A stretch of DNA of 64,000 bases, from contig NZ_JAEEGC010000035.1 of the NCBI RefSeq assembly GCF_019207025.1, forward strand, positions 1 to 64,000, given 5' to 3'. Numbering within the stretch: the first letter of the stretch is position 1; the number at the start of each line of letters is the position of its first letter. The notes below the pieces were generated by a model. That model was not told the origin of the DNA, searched no databases, and worked only from the letters and a program-made list of their open reading frames with translations. Position numbers and translations under genes: made by a program. Positions 53,278-61,361 of the stretch are shown piece after piece. The stretch comes from Clostridium thailandense. Lineage in GTDB: Bacteria > Bacillota > Clostridia > Clostridiales > Clostridiaceae.

Positions 53278-54267
53278 ATGATAGTATCATGGAATATTAC
53301 CAATAAATGCAATATGTATTGCGACCATTGTTATAGAGATGCGGGGGAAAAAAATAGTGGAGAGCTTACTACAGAGGAAGGAAAAGCTCTTATAAGGGAA
53401 ATTGCTAAGGCAGGGTTTAAAATAATGATCTTTTCAGGCGGAGAGCCGTTGGTAAGGGAAGACATATTTGAATTAATAAATTATGCAAGTGAACTAAAAT
53501 TAAGGCCGGTTATAGGAACAAACGGTACACTAATCAGTCATGAAGTGGCAGTTAAATTAAAGGAAAGTGGTCTAAAAGCTGTAGGAATAAGCTTAGATAG
53601 TTTGGATAGAAACAAGCATGACAAATTTAGAAAGTATAAAAATGCTTGGAAGGATGCTTTGTATGGAATGAAAAATTGTAGAGATGTGGGTCTGCCATTT
53701 CAAATTCATACTACAGTTATGAGTTGGAATAAGGATGAGATTATTGATATAATAGACTTTACTGTTGCAATGGGTGGAGCAGCTCATTATCCGTTTTTTT
53801 TAGTACCTACAGGTAGGGGCGCTGATATTGCTGAGAAATCATTAGATAGAGATAAGTATGAAGAGATACTCAAGCTTATTATGGCAAAGCAGAAAGAAGT
53901 AAATATAGAGATAAAACCAACTTGTGCACCACAGTTTGTTAGAATTGCAAATGAATTAGATATAGAAACTAGATTTGCTAAAGGATGTATTGCTGGAAGA
54001 AGCTATTGCATTATAAGTCCTAAAGGAGATGTTCAACCTTGTGCTTACCTAAATAAAGTTGCAGGAAATGTAAGAGAAGCTTCTTTCAGTGAAATTTGGA
54101 AATACAGTGAGATTTTTAATGAGCTTAGAACATATAATTATGGAGAAAGTTGTGGAAGCTGTAAATACAAAAATTCTTGTGGGGGATGTAGAGCAAGGGC
54201 AGCTTATTATAATGGTGGCGACTATATGGCTGGAGACTCTATGTGTATATATGCTAAAAGTAAATAG
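53278..54267 (+). CDS. nirJ2: Radical SAM haem-pathway protein NirJ2/AhbD-like
   Basis: 329 residues. It starts directly with VSWNITNKCNMYCDHCYRDAGE (radical SAM CxxxCxxC), then FSGGEPLVRED and GISLDSLDR. The SPASM region is CIAGRSYCIISPKGDVQPCAY and CGSCKYKNSCGGCRARA. AhbD-type enzymes convert Fe-coproporphyrin III propionates to vinyl groups, giving haem. SD AAGGAGG. It follows nirJ1 after 33 bases. Confidence 0.85.
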   Translation: MIVSWNITNKCNMYCDHCYRDAGEKNSGELTTEEGKALIREIAKAGFKIMIFSGGEPLVREDIFELINYASELKLRPVIGTNGTLISHEVAVKLKESGLKAVGISLDSLDRNKHDKFRKYKNAWKDALYGMKNCRDVGLPFQIHTTVMSWNKDEIIDIIDFTVAMGGAAHYPFFLVPTGRGADIAEKSLDRDKYEEILKLIMAKQKEVNIEIKPTCAPQFVRIANELDIETRFAKGCIAGRSYCIISPKGDVQPCAYLNKVAGNVREASFSEIWKYSEIFNELRTYNYGESCGSCKYKNSCGGCRARAAYYNGGDYMAGDSMCIYAKSK

Positions 54268-54362
54268 GGTTGTAAGGGTGAAAGACAGTTTTTGTTCTTG
54301 AAGCCTATAAATTACCCATGGTTTATGATATGAATTTTAAGCAGTTTAATTAGAGGTGTTGA

Positions 54363-54818
54363 ATGGATATTATAGATAGAAAGCTAATCAATTTAGTTCA
54401 AAATGGATTACCAATAGAATCACGGCCATTCTTAGCGTTGGCTGAAGAACTTAGTATAACTGAAAGAGAGGTTATTGAAAGGTTAGAAGCCTTAAAAAAG
54501 CATGGATATATAAGAAGAATAGGTGGAATTTTTGATTCAAAAAAGTTAGGATATGTTAGTACTTTATGTGCAATTAGCGTTCCAAAGGGAAAAGTAGAAG
54601 AAGTATCAAAAATAATTAACAGTTATGAGGAAGTAACCCATAATTATATTAGAGAGCATCATTATAATATGTGGTTTACACTAATAGCATCTTCAAAAGA
54701 AAGAATAGATACTATTATAGAGGATATAAAATTAAAGACCTCAATAAATGAATTACTGAACTTGCCTTCTATTAAATTATTTAAAATTAAAGCCACTTTT
54801 GATGTCACTGGGAGGTAA
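54363..54818 (+). CDS. ahbA: Siroheme decarboxylase subunit, AhbA type
   Basis: 151 residues with an Lrp/AsnC architecture (winged helix, then RAM domain) but belonging to the AhbA/NirDGH siroheme decarboxylases. It has RPFLALAEELSITEREVIERL, HGYIRRIGGIFDSKKLGY and THNYIREHHYNMWFTLIA, whose His residues are implicated in decarboxylation. Removes acetate carboxyls from siroheme to give 12,18-didecarboxysiroheme with AhbB. Three bases before the next gene. Confidence 0.87.
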   Translation: MDIIDRKLINLVQNGLPIESRPFLALAEELSITEREVIERLEALKKHGYIRRIGGIFDSKKLGYVSTLCAISVPKGKVEEVSKIINSYEEVTHNYIREHHYNMWFTLIASSKERIDTIIEDIKLKTSINELLNLPSIKLFKIKATFDVTGR

Positions 54819-54821
54819 TAA

Positions 54822-55286
54822 ATGTTTGATATAATAGATAAAGCAATCATCAATAAACTTTCGGGGGATATTTCTTTAGTAGAAGAACCTTATAAGAAAA
54901 TAGCAGAAGAGTTAGGAATAACAGAAAGGGAAGTATTGAATAGAATAAAAGAATTTCAAGATAAAGAAATAATTAGAAGAATAGGCGCAATTTTATATCA
55001 CAGAGAAGTAGGGTATAAGTGGAATGCCATGGTAGTATGGGCAGTACCACAGGATTCTATAGAGAAGACTGCTAGTTTAATGTGTTCTTTTAAAGAAGTT
55101 ACTCATTGCTATGAACGTCCTACTTGTAGTAGTTGGCCTTATAATATCTTTACAATGATACACGGAGAAAGTAAGAAACAGTGTGAAAGTATTGTAAAAC
55201 AAATATATGAAAGAGTAAATTCCTATGATTATAAAATCTTATATAGTTTAAGGGAACTTAAAAAGAGCAGTAAAAAGTACTTTTGA
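54822..55286 (+). CDS. ahbB: Siroheme decarboxylase subunit, AhbB type
   Basis: 154 residues, a paralogue of the preceding gene. It has EEPYKKIAEELGITEREVLNRI, EIIRRIGAILYHREVGYKWNAMVVW and the AhbB signature THCYERPTCSSWPYNIFTMIHG. Forms the heterodimeric decarboxylase. SD GGAGGTAA. End of the four-gene haem cluster; the siroheme used here is also the cofactor of the sulfite reductase at 4330. Confidence 0.88.
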   Translation: MFDIIDKAIINKLSGDISLVEEPYKKIAEELGITEREVLNRIKEFQDKEIIRRIGAILYHREVGYKWNAMVVWAVPQDSIEKTASLMCSFKEVTHCYERPTCSSWPYNIFTMIHGESKKQCESIVKQIYERVNSYDYKILYSLRELKKSSKKYF

Positions 55287-55308
55287 GTAGTAAGATAATT
55301 TAAATTAG

Positions 55309-55367
55309 GAGGCTGTTGCGCTTATAGATAACTTTCTGTTTTGAAGTTCTTTATAATACAACAGCTC
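55309..55367. repeat. Palindromic element, short form
   Basis: Outer arms GAGGCTGTTG and (A)CAACAGCTC frame about 40 bases that begin CGCTTATAGATAACTTTC. This matches the left border of the elements at 62831 and 59376. Located between convergent ahbB and the DMT transporter, so it may terminate both. Confidence 0.65.
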
Positions 55368-55373
55368 GTTTAT

Positions 55374-56315
55374 TTATAACAATTCAATTTCTTTAGGTAT
55401 TATTTTTTTATTAGAATTTCCAAATTTACTAGTTCCCCAAACTCCAACAAGTATCATTATTGAACCTACAATATGATAGTATTTAAAACCTTCATTCAAT
55501 ACAATCACACCTGCGGCAATAGATACTATTGTAGAAAGATTCGAAAATACCGTAGATTTAGAAGCCTCAATCTTGGACAGAGTAAAGTTTAATAGAAGAA
55601 AAGCAATAACTGAAGATATAATGCCTAAGTAAAAAATTGATATAATAAAATCTTTACTCTTAAGTGGTAAAAAATAGTTTTCAAGCGTGCCAAGAATTAA
55701 ATGCTCTGAAATTGAGACTATATTAAAAAACAAAGCGCCTAAACCCATCATGAAATATGTTATTTCAATAGGTGTAAAACTTGAGGAAAGTTTTCTAGAG
55801 AGTATATTAAATATGGCAGCGGACATAACAGTAATTATAAGAAGTATAACTCCAAGAGAACTTGTATTTCCGGAACCTTTAGTATCCATAAAAGCGATAA
55901 AAGATACTCCAATTACTGAAAGAATTATAAAAGCTAACTGAGTAATAGAAAACTTTTCCTTAAGGAAATAGGATGCTAGAACTGTAACTATTATAGGAAC
56001 AAGTGCAATCATAATTCCAGCAAATGACGAAGAAGAATTTTTAATCCCATAAGTTTCAAAAATAAAATATATTACTGGTTGCATTAAAGCAAGGAAAAAT
56101 AAGTTTTTTATAGATTTATTCTTATAATTTACAGTAATAACTTTAAAAATTATAAGCAAAGACATTATCGTAAAAGCAGTTAAAAATCTAAAAGAAAGCA
56201 ATGAAAAAGGAGAAGCTATGTCTAAAGCTTTTTTAGAGAATAAAAAACTCAATCCAAATATGATAGATGTTGTAGTCGCAGATGCATAAGGAAGTATATT
56301 TTTATTGTAATTCAT
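55374..56315 (-). CDS. DMT-family (EamA) transporter
   Basis: About 313 residues with ten predicted helices in two EamA repeats (FGLSFLFSKKALDIASPFSLLSFRF and ITYFMMGLGALFFN). Drug/metabolite exporters of this type move amino acids or other small metabolites. I start at ATG 56315 behind GGAGGATTCTT; the longer reading from 56375 has no ribosome site and an unlikely polar N-terminus. Confidence 0.82.
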   Translation of the reverse strand: MNYNKNILPYASATTTSIIFGLSFLFSKKALDIASPFSLLSFRFLTAFTIMSLLIIFKVITVNYKNKSIKNLFFLALMQPVIYFIFETYGIKNSSSSFAGIMIALVPIIVTVLASYFLKEKFSITQLAFIILSVIGVSFIAFMDTKGSGNTSSLGVILLIITVMSAAIFNILSRKLSSSFTPIEITYFMMGLGALFFNIVSISEHLILGTLENYFLPLKSKDFIISIFYLGIISSVIAFLLLNFTLSKIEASKSTVFSNLSTIVSIAAGVIVLNEGFKYYHIVGSIMILVGVWGTSKFGNSNKKIIPKEIELL

Positions 56316-56533
56316 AAGAATCCTCCATTTTGATTGATGTAATACTTTCATAAAAAGAAGTCTAAGAATTTTCACTTACTAATTAATATAATACAATTAT
56401 AATTATATATCATATAATTGCAATAAGAATTTCATTTATTCATAAATAAGTTTTTTCTATATTGATTTATAAGACAATTTATGATAAATTGTCCTTAGAA
56501 ATTGATAGTAACTAAATATAAATTTACATTATA

Positions 56534-56568
56534 AGAGAAACAACTATCATTTGTTTCTCTATTTTATT
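56534..56568 (+). terminator. Terminator-like hairpin before thiE-like gene
   Basis: Stem AGAGAAACAA/TTGTTTCTCT with a seven-base loop and ATTTTATTT after it, ending only about 22 bases before the ThiE-like start. It may stop a short leader transcript (attenuation) or upstream readthrough. I saw no TPP riboswitch in the gap. Confidence 0.65.
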
Positions 56569-56590
56569 TAAAGGGGATAGAGGGAATTTT

Positions 56591-57214
56591 ATGTTTGAAC
56601 TTAAGAAAGATAAAAAGATATATGTAGTAACAAATAGAAAACTTATAAAAGAAGATAACATTTACAATGTAATAGAAGCATGTGCTAAAAAAGGTACTGA
56701 TGCTGTAATTTTGAGAGAAAAAGATTTAGAGTATGATGATCTTAGAAAATTAGCTGAAGGCATTAAAATTATAACTGAAAAATATAATATTTTGTTAATT
56801 ATAAATGGAAATATAAATGTGGCTGTAGACATAGAAGCAGATGGCTTCCATACTGGTTTTAATAGTTTTAAAGATATGGTAAAAAATAATATATTAAATT
56901 TTAAGATTGAGGCTAGTAAAGTACAAAAGAAGTTTCTTTATGGAGTTTCAGTTCATAGTATAAATGAAGGTATTGAAGCAGAAAAGCTTCAAGCAGATTA
57001 CTTAATAGCCGGCAATGTATTTGAAACAGATTGTAAGCCTGGGTTAAAGGGCAGAGGGTTAGAATTTATAGAAGATTTAAGTAGAAATGTGAACATACCT
57101 GTTATAGCTATAGGAGGCATAAATCATAGCAATATAGAAGAAATTTTAAATTCTGGAGCTGAAGGCGCTGCAGTGATGTCTTATGCAATGAAAATTACCA
57201 CAGAAAATAAGTAG
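56591..57214 (+). CDS. ThiE/TenI-like thiamine phosphate synthase family
   Basis: A 207-residue TIM barrel of the thiamine monophosphate synthase superfamily: IYVVTNRKLI, AVILREKDLEYDDL, YGVSVHS, YLIAGNVFETDCKPGLKGRGLEF and IPVIAIGGIN. The FETDCKPG loop replaces the GPVFPTxTK loop of classical ThiE. This is nearer to TenI or clostridial ThiE2 forms, so activity as a synthase is probable but not certain. No other thi genes nearby. Confidence 0.8.
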   Translation: MFELKKDKKIYVVTNRKLIKEDNIYNVIEACAKKGTDAVILREKDLEYDDLRKLAEGIKIITEKYNILLIINGNINVAVDIEADGFHTGFNSFKDMVKNNILNFKIEASKVQKKFLYGVSVHSINEGIEAEKLQADYLIAGNVFETDCKPGLKGRGLEFIEDLSRNVNIPVIAIGGINHSNIEEILNSGAEGAAVMSYAMKITTENK

Positions 57215-57456
57215 TTTATATAAAAAATATTAAAGAAAATGAATGCTGTGAAAAGAAATTATTTCAAGACCTAGAAGATAGAGAAAAGGAAATACATAAG
57301 ATAATGGGGCTATGAGGAATAATAGAATAAATAATATTAAAAAATTAATTTTATAATGTAACCTTTAAACTGTTGATATAATATCATATATTAGTTTGAA
57401 TAGATAACTTATTACAAATGGATTAGTAAACTAATTAAAAAATTATTAAAAAGGTG

Positions 57457-57485
57457 TTGACTTATATCTATACACTAGTTATAAT
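57457..57485 (+). promoter_or_regulatory. Promoter of the T-box/aspS2-gatCAB operon
   Basis: TTGACT (57457-57462), 17-bp spacer, TATAAT (57480-57485). Transcription would begin near 57492, about 20 bases before Stem I of the T-box. Confidence 0.75.
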
Positions 57486-57504
57486 AAAGAACATAAAGTT
57501 GAAT

Positions 57505-57793
57505 CTTCAGAAAAGCGATGACAGGGAGAGTAAATATAATCAAGATTTAAAGCGAGTTCGGAATGGTGAGAGCCGAATATGAAGTTTATATTGAAGAACA
57601 CCCTAGAGTGCTAACCGAAATATTAAAAAGTAGGCTTAGACGTAGTGTCCAACGTTACAAGGACTAGGTATCGATAAAAATGGTAAATGTTTTGTTATCT
57701 GTACCGATAAGAGATAGCTAAAAGCTAATTTAGGGTGGCACCACGGAATATATCCGTCCCTATACCGAGAGGTATAGGGACGTTTTTTATTTG
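57505..57793 (+). promoter_or_regulatory. T-box leader with overlapping Glu/Asn specifier
   Basis: A full T-box. Stem I has the loop-E sequence GGGAGAGTA and distal GGTGAGAGCC, with the specifier loop on its 3' strand. The antiterminator T-box AGGGTGGCACCACGG is at 57732-57746. The terminator stem GTCCCTATACC/GGTATAGGGAC (57756-57781) is followed by TTTTTT. The specifier region reads GAAGAACACC; the four bases GAAC (57596-57599) contain GAA (Glu) and AAC (Asn) overlapping by two. Uncharged tRNA should favour readthrough into aspS2-gatCAB. Confidence 0.92.
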
Positions 57794-57880
57794 TGTAAAC
57801 TGCAATATACAAAGCCATTTTGAAAAACACTCTTATCTACAAAATAACATATTTAACTAAACTTTACTGTCATACCTACT

Positions 57881-57967
57881 GAGAGAGCTTAAGGCTAATT
57901 TGGGTGGCACCACGGATATGTATTCGTCCCTATATCTATAAAGGATATGGAGGCGAATTTTTTATTT
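57881..57967 (+). promoter_or_regulatory. Second T-box expression platform lacking Stem I
   Basis: About 90 bases after the first terminator comes AAGGCTAATTTGGGTGGCACCACGGAT. This is followed by a second terminator-type stem (ATTCGTCCCTATATC pairing with GGATATGGAGGCGAAT) and TTTTTTATT. No specifier stem precedes it. It is a partial tandem duplication of the antiterminator/terminator of the upstream T-box. Confidence 0.8.
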
Positions 57968-58062
57968 CTAAAAATGGCAATATAAACATAATTACAAAGA
58001 ATTTTAGTTGAAAAATTCTATCTTATATTAATTTATATCTAACAAATTTAGGAGGTAAAGTT

Positions 58063-59358
58063 ATGGAAAAGGTACAAGAAAGATTATATGTAGAACAAGT
58101 TAAGGAAATGGATGTAGAAGAGGTCTTAGTAAAGGGATGGGTTCATAAAATAATTGATTTTGGAAAGTTTGGATTTATACACTTAAGAGATAAAACTGGT
58201 ATACTTCAGTTAGTAGTAGATAAAGAAGTGTTAAAAGGCTTAAGACTTGAAATGAGTATAGAAGTTATTGGAACTAAAGTTGTTAACGAAAAGGCTCCAG
58301 GTGGAGTGGAAATACAGGTTAAAGGATTAGAGGTAATAGGAAATACCTATTATGAAATGTTACCAATACCAGTTAACGAATATAAAAAGAAAGCACATTT
58401 AGAAACTCAATTAGATTATAGATATATAAGCTTAAGAAACCCAAAGACAAGAGCAGCTTTTAAGGTTCAGCAGGAAATAGTTACAGCTTTTAGAGAGTAT
58501 TTATTAGCTAATAACTTTTCGGAAATTCATACACCAAAGATTCTAGGTGCAAGTACTGAGGGGGGTTCTGAAGTATTTACTATAAACTATTTTGAAAAGA
58601 GAGCATTTTTGGCTCAAAGTCCACAGTTCTTTAAGCAAATGATGGTAGGAGCAGGATTTGAAAAGGTATTTGAAATAGCTCCAGCATATAGAGCAGAACT
58701 TCACAACACTTACAGACATTTAAATGAATATATAAGTCTTGATTTAGAAATGGGATTCATAAAAGATGAAAATGACATTATGGATTTAGAGGAAGGTTTT
58801 ATAAGACACTTATTCCAGCATTTAAGAAAGACTTGTCAAAAAGAATTGGCAATGTACGATGTAAGCCTTCCAGAAAAAGTTGAAATTCCAAGAATACCAT
58901 TAGCAGAAGCGCACAGAATACTTTTAGAGGAATATGGTAAAAGATCTCCAGTAGGAAATATTGATGCTGAAGGAGAAGAACTTTTCTCAAAATATATAAA
59001 AGAAAAATATGATAGTGATTTTGTATTTTTAACAGCTTATCCAATTAAAAAGAGACCTATGTATGCTATGCCGGATGAAGATGGAATGACAAAGAGCTTT
59101 GACCTTATATATAAAGGACTTGAAATAACTACTGGAGGTCAAAGAATACACGATTATGAAATGTTAAAAGAAAATATAAAGAAATTTGGATTTAACCCAG
59201 AGGATTATGGTTTCTATTTAGAAAGCTTTAGATATGGAATGCCACCACACGGTGGATTGGCTATAGGACTTGAAAGAATTACAATGAAAATTCTTAACCT
59301 AAGCAATATAAGAGAAGCTACATTACTTCCAAGAGATATGAAGAGATTAGAACCTTAG
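58063..59358 (+). CDS. aspS: Archaeal-type, probably non-discriminating aspartyl-tRNA synthetase
   Basis: A 431-residue class IIb synthetase without the bacterial GAD insertion. The OB fold has GWVHKIIDFGKFGFIHLRD. Motif 2 is AELHNTYRHLNEYISLDLEMGF, and motif 3 is GGLAIGLERITMKIL. His after GWV and Pro in EKAPGGVEI occupy the places associated with relaxed anticodon recognition in archaeal enzymes. It should charge both tRNA(Asp) and tRNA(Asn) with Asp, the latter then amidated by GatCAB encoded next. SD TTAGGAGGTAAAG. Confidence 0.9.
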   Translation: MEKVQERLYVEQVKEMDVEEVLVKGWVHKIIDFGKFGFIHLRDKTGILQLVVDKEVLKGLRLEMSIEVIGTKVVNEKAPGGVEIQVKGLEVIGNTYYEMLPIPVNEYKKKAHLETQLDYRYISLRNPKTRAAFKVQQEIVTAFREYLLANNFSEIHTPKILGASTEGGSEVFTINYFEKRAFLAQSPQFFKQMMVGAGFEKVFEIAPAYRAELHNTYRHLNEYISLDLEMGFIKDENDIMDLEEGFIRHLFQHLRKTCQKELAMYDVSLPEKVEIPRIPLAEAHRILLEEYGKRSPVGNIDAEGEELFSKYIKEKYDSDFVFLTAYPIKKRPMYAMPDEDGMTKSFDLIYKGLEITTGGQRIHDYEMLKENIKKFGFNPEDYGFYLESFRYGMPPHGGLAIGLERITMKILNLSNIREATLLPRDMKRLEP

Positions 59359-59375
59359 GATATTTTTAAAAAGTT

Positions 59376-59472
59376 GAGGCTGTTGCACTAAGAAATTTAT
59401 ATACATCATATTGCTTTGTAAGTTTGAAATTAGAACAATGTATTGTAGTAATTATTCTTAATGCGACACCTC
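59376..59472. repeat. Palindromic element inside the transamidation operon
   Basis: The ends GAGGCTGTTGCACTAAG and CTTAATGCGACACCTC are imperfect complements about 65 bases apart, and the left end matches the elements at 55309 and 62831. It accounts for most of the 160-base gap between aspS2 and gatC and has no T-tract, so transcription may continue. Confidence 0.6.
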
Positions 59473-59518
59473 CAAGGTATTAGAAAGTATATTGATTTAG
59501 AAATAGGAGGAGTTAAAG

Positions 59519-59803
59519 ATGATAAGCATTGATGAGGTTAAATATATTGCAAAGCTTGCAAAACTTAAGGTTACTGACGACGAAGCAGAAAAAATGGCTA
59601 AAGATTTCGAAGGAATATTAGGACATTTTGCATCTATAGATAAATTTGATTTAAGCGGTGTAGATTTGAATAAATATGATGAGGGATTAAAATCCTTTGT
59701 TAGAGAAGATGAAGTAAAAGTTTATGAAGAGAAGAAAAAATTATTCCAGAATGTTAAAAGCATGAGAGACGTTTACGTTGAAGTTCCAAAGATAATAGAA
59801 TAA
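59519..59803 (+). CDS. gatC: Amidotransferase subunit C
   Basis: A 94-residue GatC: ISIDEVKYIAKLAKLKVTDDEAEKMAKDFEGILGHFASID at the start and LKSFVREDEV in the middle. It wraps around and stabilises GatA-GatB. SD AGGAGGAG. Confidence 0.92.
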   Translation: MISIDEVKYIAKLAKLKVTDDEAEKMAKDFEGILGHFASIDKFDLSGVDLNKYDEGLKSFVREDEVKVYEEKKKLFQNVKSMRDVYVEVPKIIE

Positions 59804-59881
59804 TTAAAGTGGAATTAAGGTTCTTTAAACTGTTAAAATGCCTTAATTCTCACTCTAATTTAAAATCAGGAGGTTGTAAAT

Positions 59882-61342
59882 ATGGAAATACAAGCTATGA
59901 CAGCTTTTGAAATAAAAAAAGGTATAGAAGAAAGAAAATTTACTTCAGAAGAAATAGTAAAAAAGCTTTTCGAAAGAATAAAAGAAGTAGATCCAAAGGT
60001 AGAAGCATATATTACTCTTTGTGAAGAAGAAGCTATAAAATCTGCTAAAGCAGTAGATGAAAAAGTTAGAAAAGGAGAAAAGCTTGGAAGATTTGCAGGA
60101 GTACCTATTGCAATTAAAGATAACATATGTACAGATGGAATAAAAACTACTTGTGCATCAAAAATGCTGGAAGACTTTATTCCTCCATATGATGCTACTG
60201 TAATTGAAAAGTTAAAGACAGAAGATGCAGTTATTATAGGAAAAACTAATATGGATGAGTTTGCCATGGGATCTTCTACAGAAAACTCAGCTTTTATGAA
60301 AACTAAAAATCCATGGGATTTAAAAAGAGTTCCTGGTGGATCTTCAGGTGGATCTGCTGCAGTAGTAGCAGCTGGAATTGCTCCAGTATCACTAGGTTCT
60401 GATACAGGTGGTTCAATTCGTCAACCAGCAGCATTTTGTGGAGTAGTTGGATTAAAGCCAACTTACGGATTAATATCCAGATTTGGACTTGTAGCTTTTG
60501 CATCATCTCTTGATCAAATAGGACCTTTCGGAAAAACAGTTGAAGATTGTGCAATGACACTAGAAGTTATAGCAGGTTATGATAAAATGGATAGCACTAG
60601 TTCAAGAGAAGAAGTTGAAACAGATTATTTAAATGCATTAGATGGAAGTGTTAAAGGATTAAAGGTAGGAGTACCTAAGGAGTTCTTTGGAAAAGGCTTA
60701 AATGGAGAAATAAAAGCTTCTCTGGAAAAGGTTATGGAAAAGCTTAAAGAAATGGGTGCAATCGTTGAAGAAACTACTATGCCTATAACAGAAGAGGGAC
60801 TTTCTTCTTATTATATAATATCTTCAGCAGAAGCTAGCTCAAACTTAGACAGATATGATGGAATAAGATATGGATACAGAGCAAAGGATTATGAATCTGT
60901 TGATGATTTAATGGCACAAACAAGAACGGAAGGTTTTGGAAAAGAAGTTAAGAGAAGAATTATGCTTGGAACATATGCATTATCTTCTGGTTACTATGAT
61001 GCTTATTATAATAGAGCTCAAAAGCTTAGAAAAGAAATAAGAAGACAGTTTAAAGAAACTCTTGAAAAATATGATTTGATATTAAGTCCGACTTCACCTG
61101 TGCTTCCATTCTTAAGTGGAGAAAAGAGTGAAAATCCTATGGAAATGTATCTTGCAGATATATACACTGTAAATATCAATTTGGCTGGAGTTCCAGCGTT
61201 ATCTCTTCCTTGTGGATTTAGCAAAGAAGGGCTTCCAATAGGAATTCAAATTATAGGACCTCATTTTGGAGAAAAGAAAATATTAAAAGCTGCTTATGCA
61301 CTTGAAAAAGAACTAAAAGTAGAGACTTTAGCTATAAAGTAA
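59882..61342 (+). CDS. gatA: Amidotransferase subunit A (amidase)
   Basis: 486 residues of the amidase-signature family. The catalytic Lys is in GVPIAIKDNICT, the Ser in PGGSSGGSAAVVAAG, and the second Ser in LGSDTGGSIRQPAAFCG. It releases ammonia from glutamine for GatB to amidate Asp-tRNA(Asn) and, if needed, Glu-tRNA(Gln). SD AGGAGGTTG. Confidence 0.96.
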   Translation: MEIQAMTAFEIKKGIEERKFTSEEIVKKLFERIKEVDPKVEAYITLCEEEAIKSAKAVDEKVRKGEKLGRFAGVPIAIKDNICTDGIKTTCASKMLEDFIPPYDATVIEKLKTEDAVIIGKTNMDEFAMGSSTENSAFMKTKNPWDLKRVPGGSSGGSAAVVAAGIAPVSLGSDTGGSIRQPAAFCGVVGLKPTYGLISRFGLVAFASSLDQIGPFGKTVEDCAMTLEVIAGYDKMDSTSSREEVETDYLNALDGSVKGLKVGVPKEFFGKGLNGEIKASLEKVMEKLKEMGAIVEETTMPITEEGLSSYYIISSAEASSNLDRYDGIRYGYRAKDYESVDDLMAQTRTEGFGKEVKRRIMLGTYALSSGYYDAYYNRAQKLRKEIRRQFKETLEKYDLILSPTSPVLPFLSGEKSENPMEMYLADIYTVNINLAGVPALSLPCGFSKEGLPIGIQIIGPHFGEKKILKAAYALEKELKVETLAIK

Positions 61343-61361
61343 GCAGAAGGGAGTAAATATT

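Noticed and set aside
56376-56590. Possible TPP riboswitch before the ThiE-like gene
   Set aside because: The conserved CTGAGA and ACCTGATCTGG-type blocks are absent; only a terminator-like hairpin is present.
57217-57315. Open stretch ending EDREKEIHKIMGL after the ThiE-like gene
   Set aside because: No start codon or ribosome site; may be a remnant but cannot be assigned.
57636-57830. Minus-strand reading frame across the T-box
   Set aside because: It lies entirely on the complement of a structured leader, with no ribosome site.
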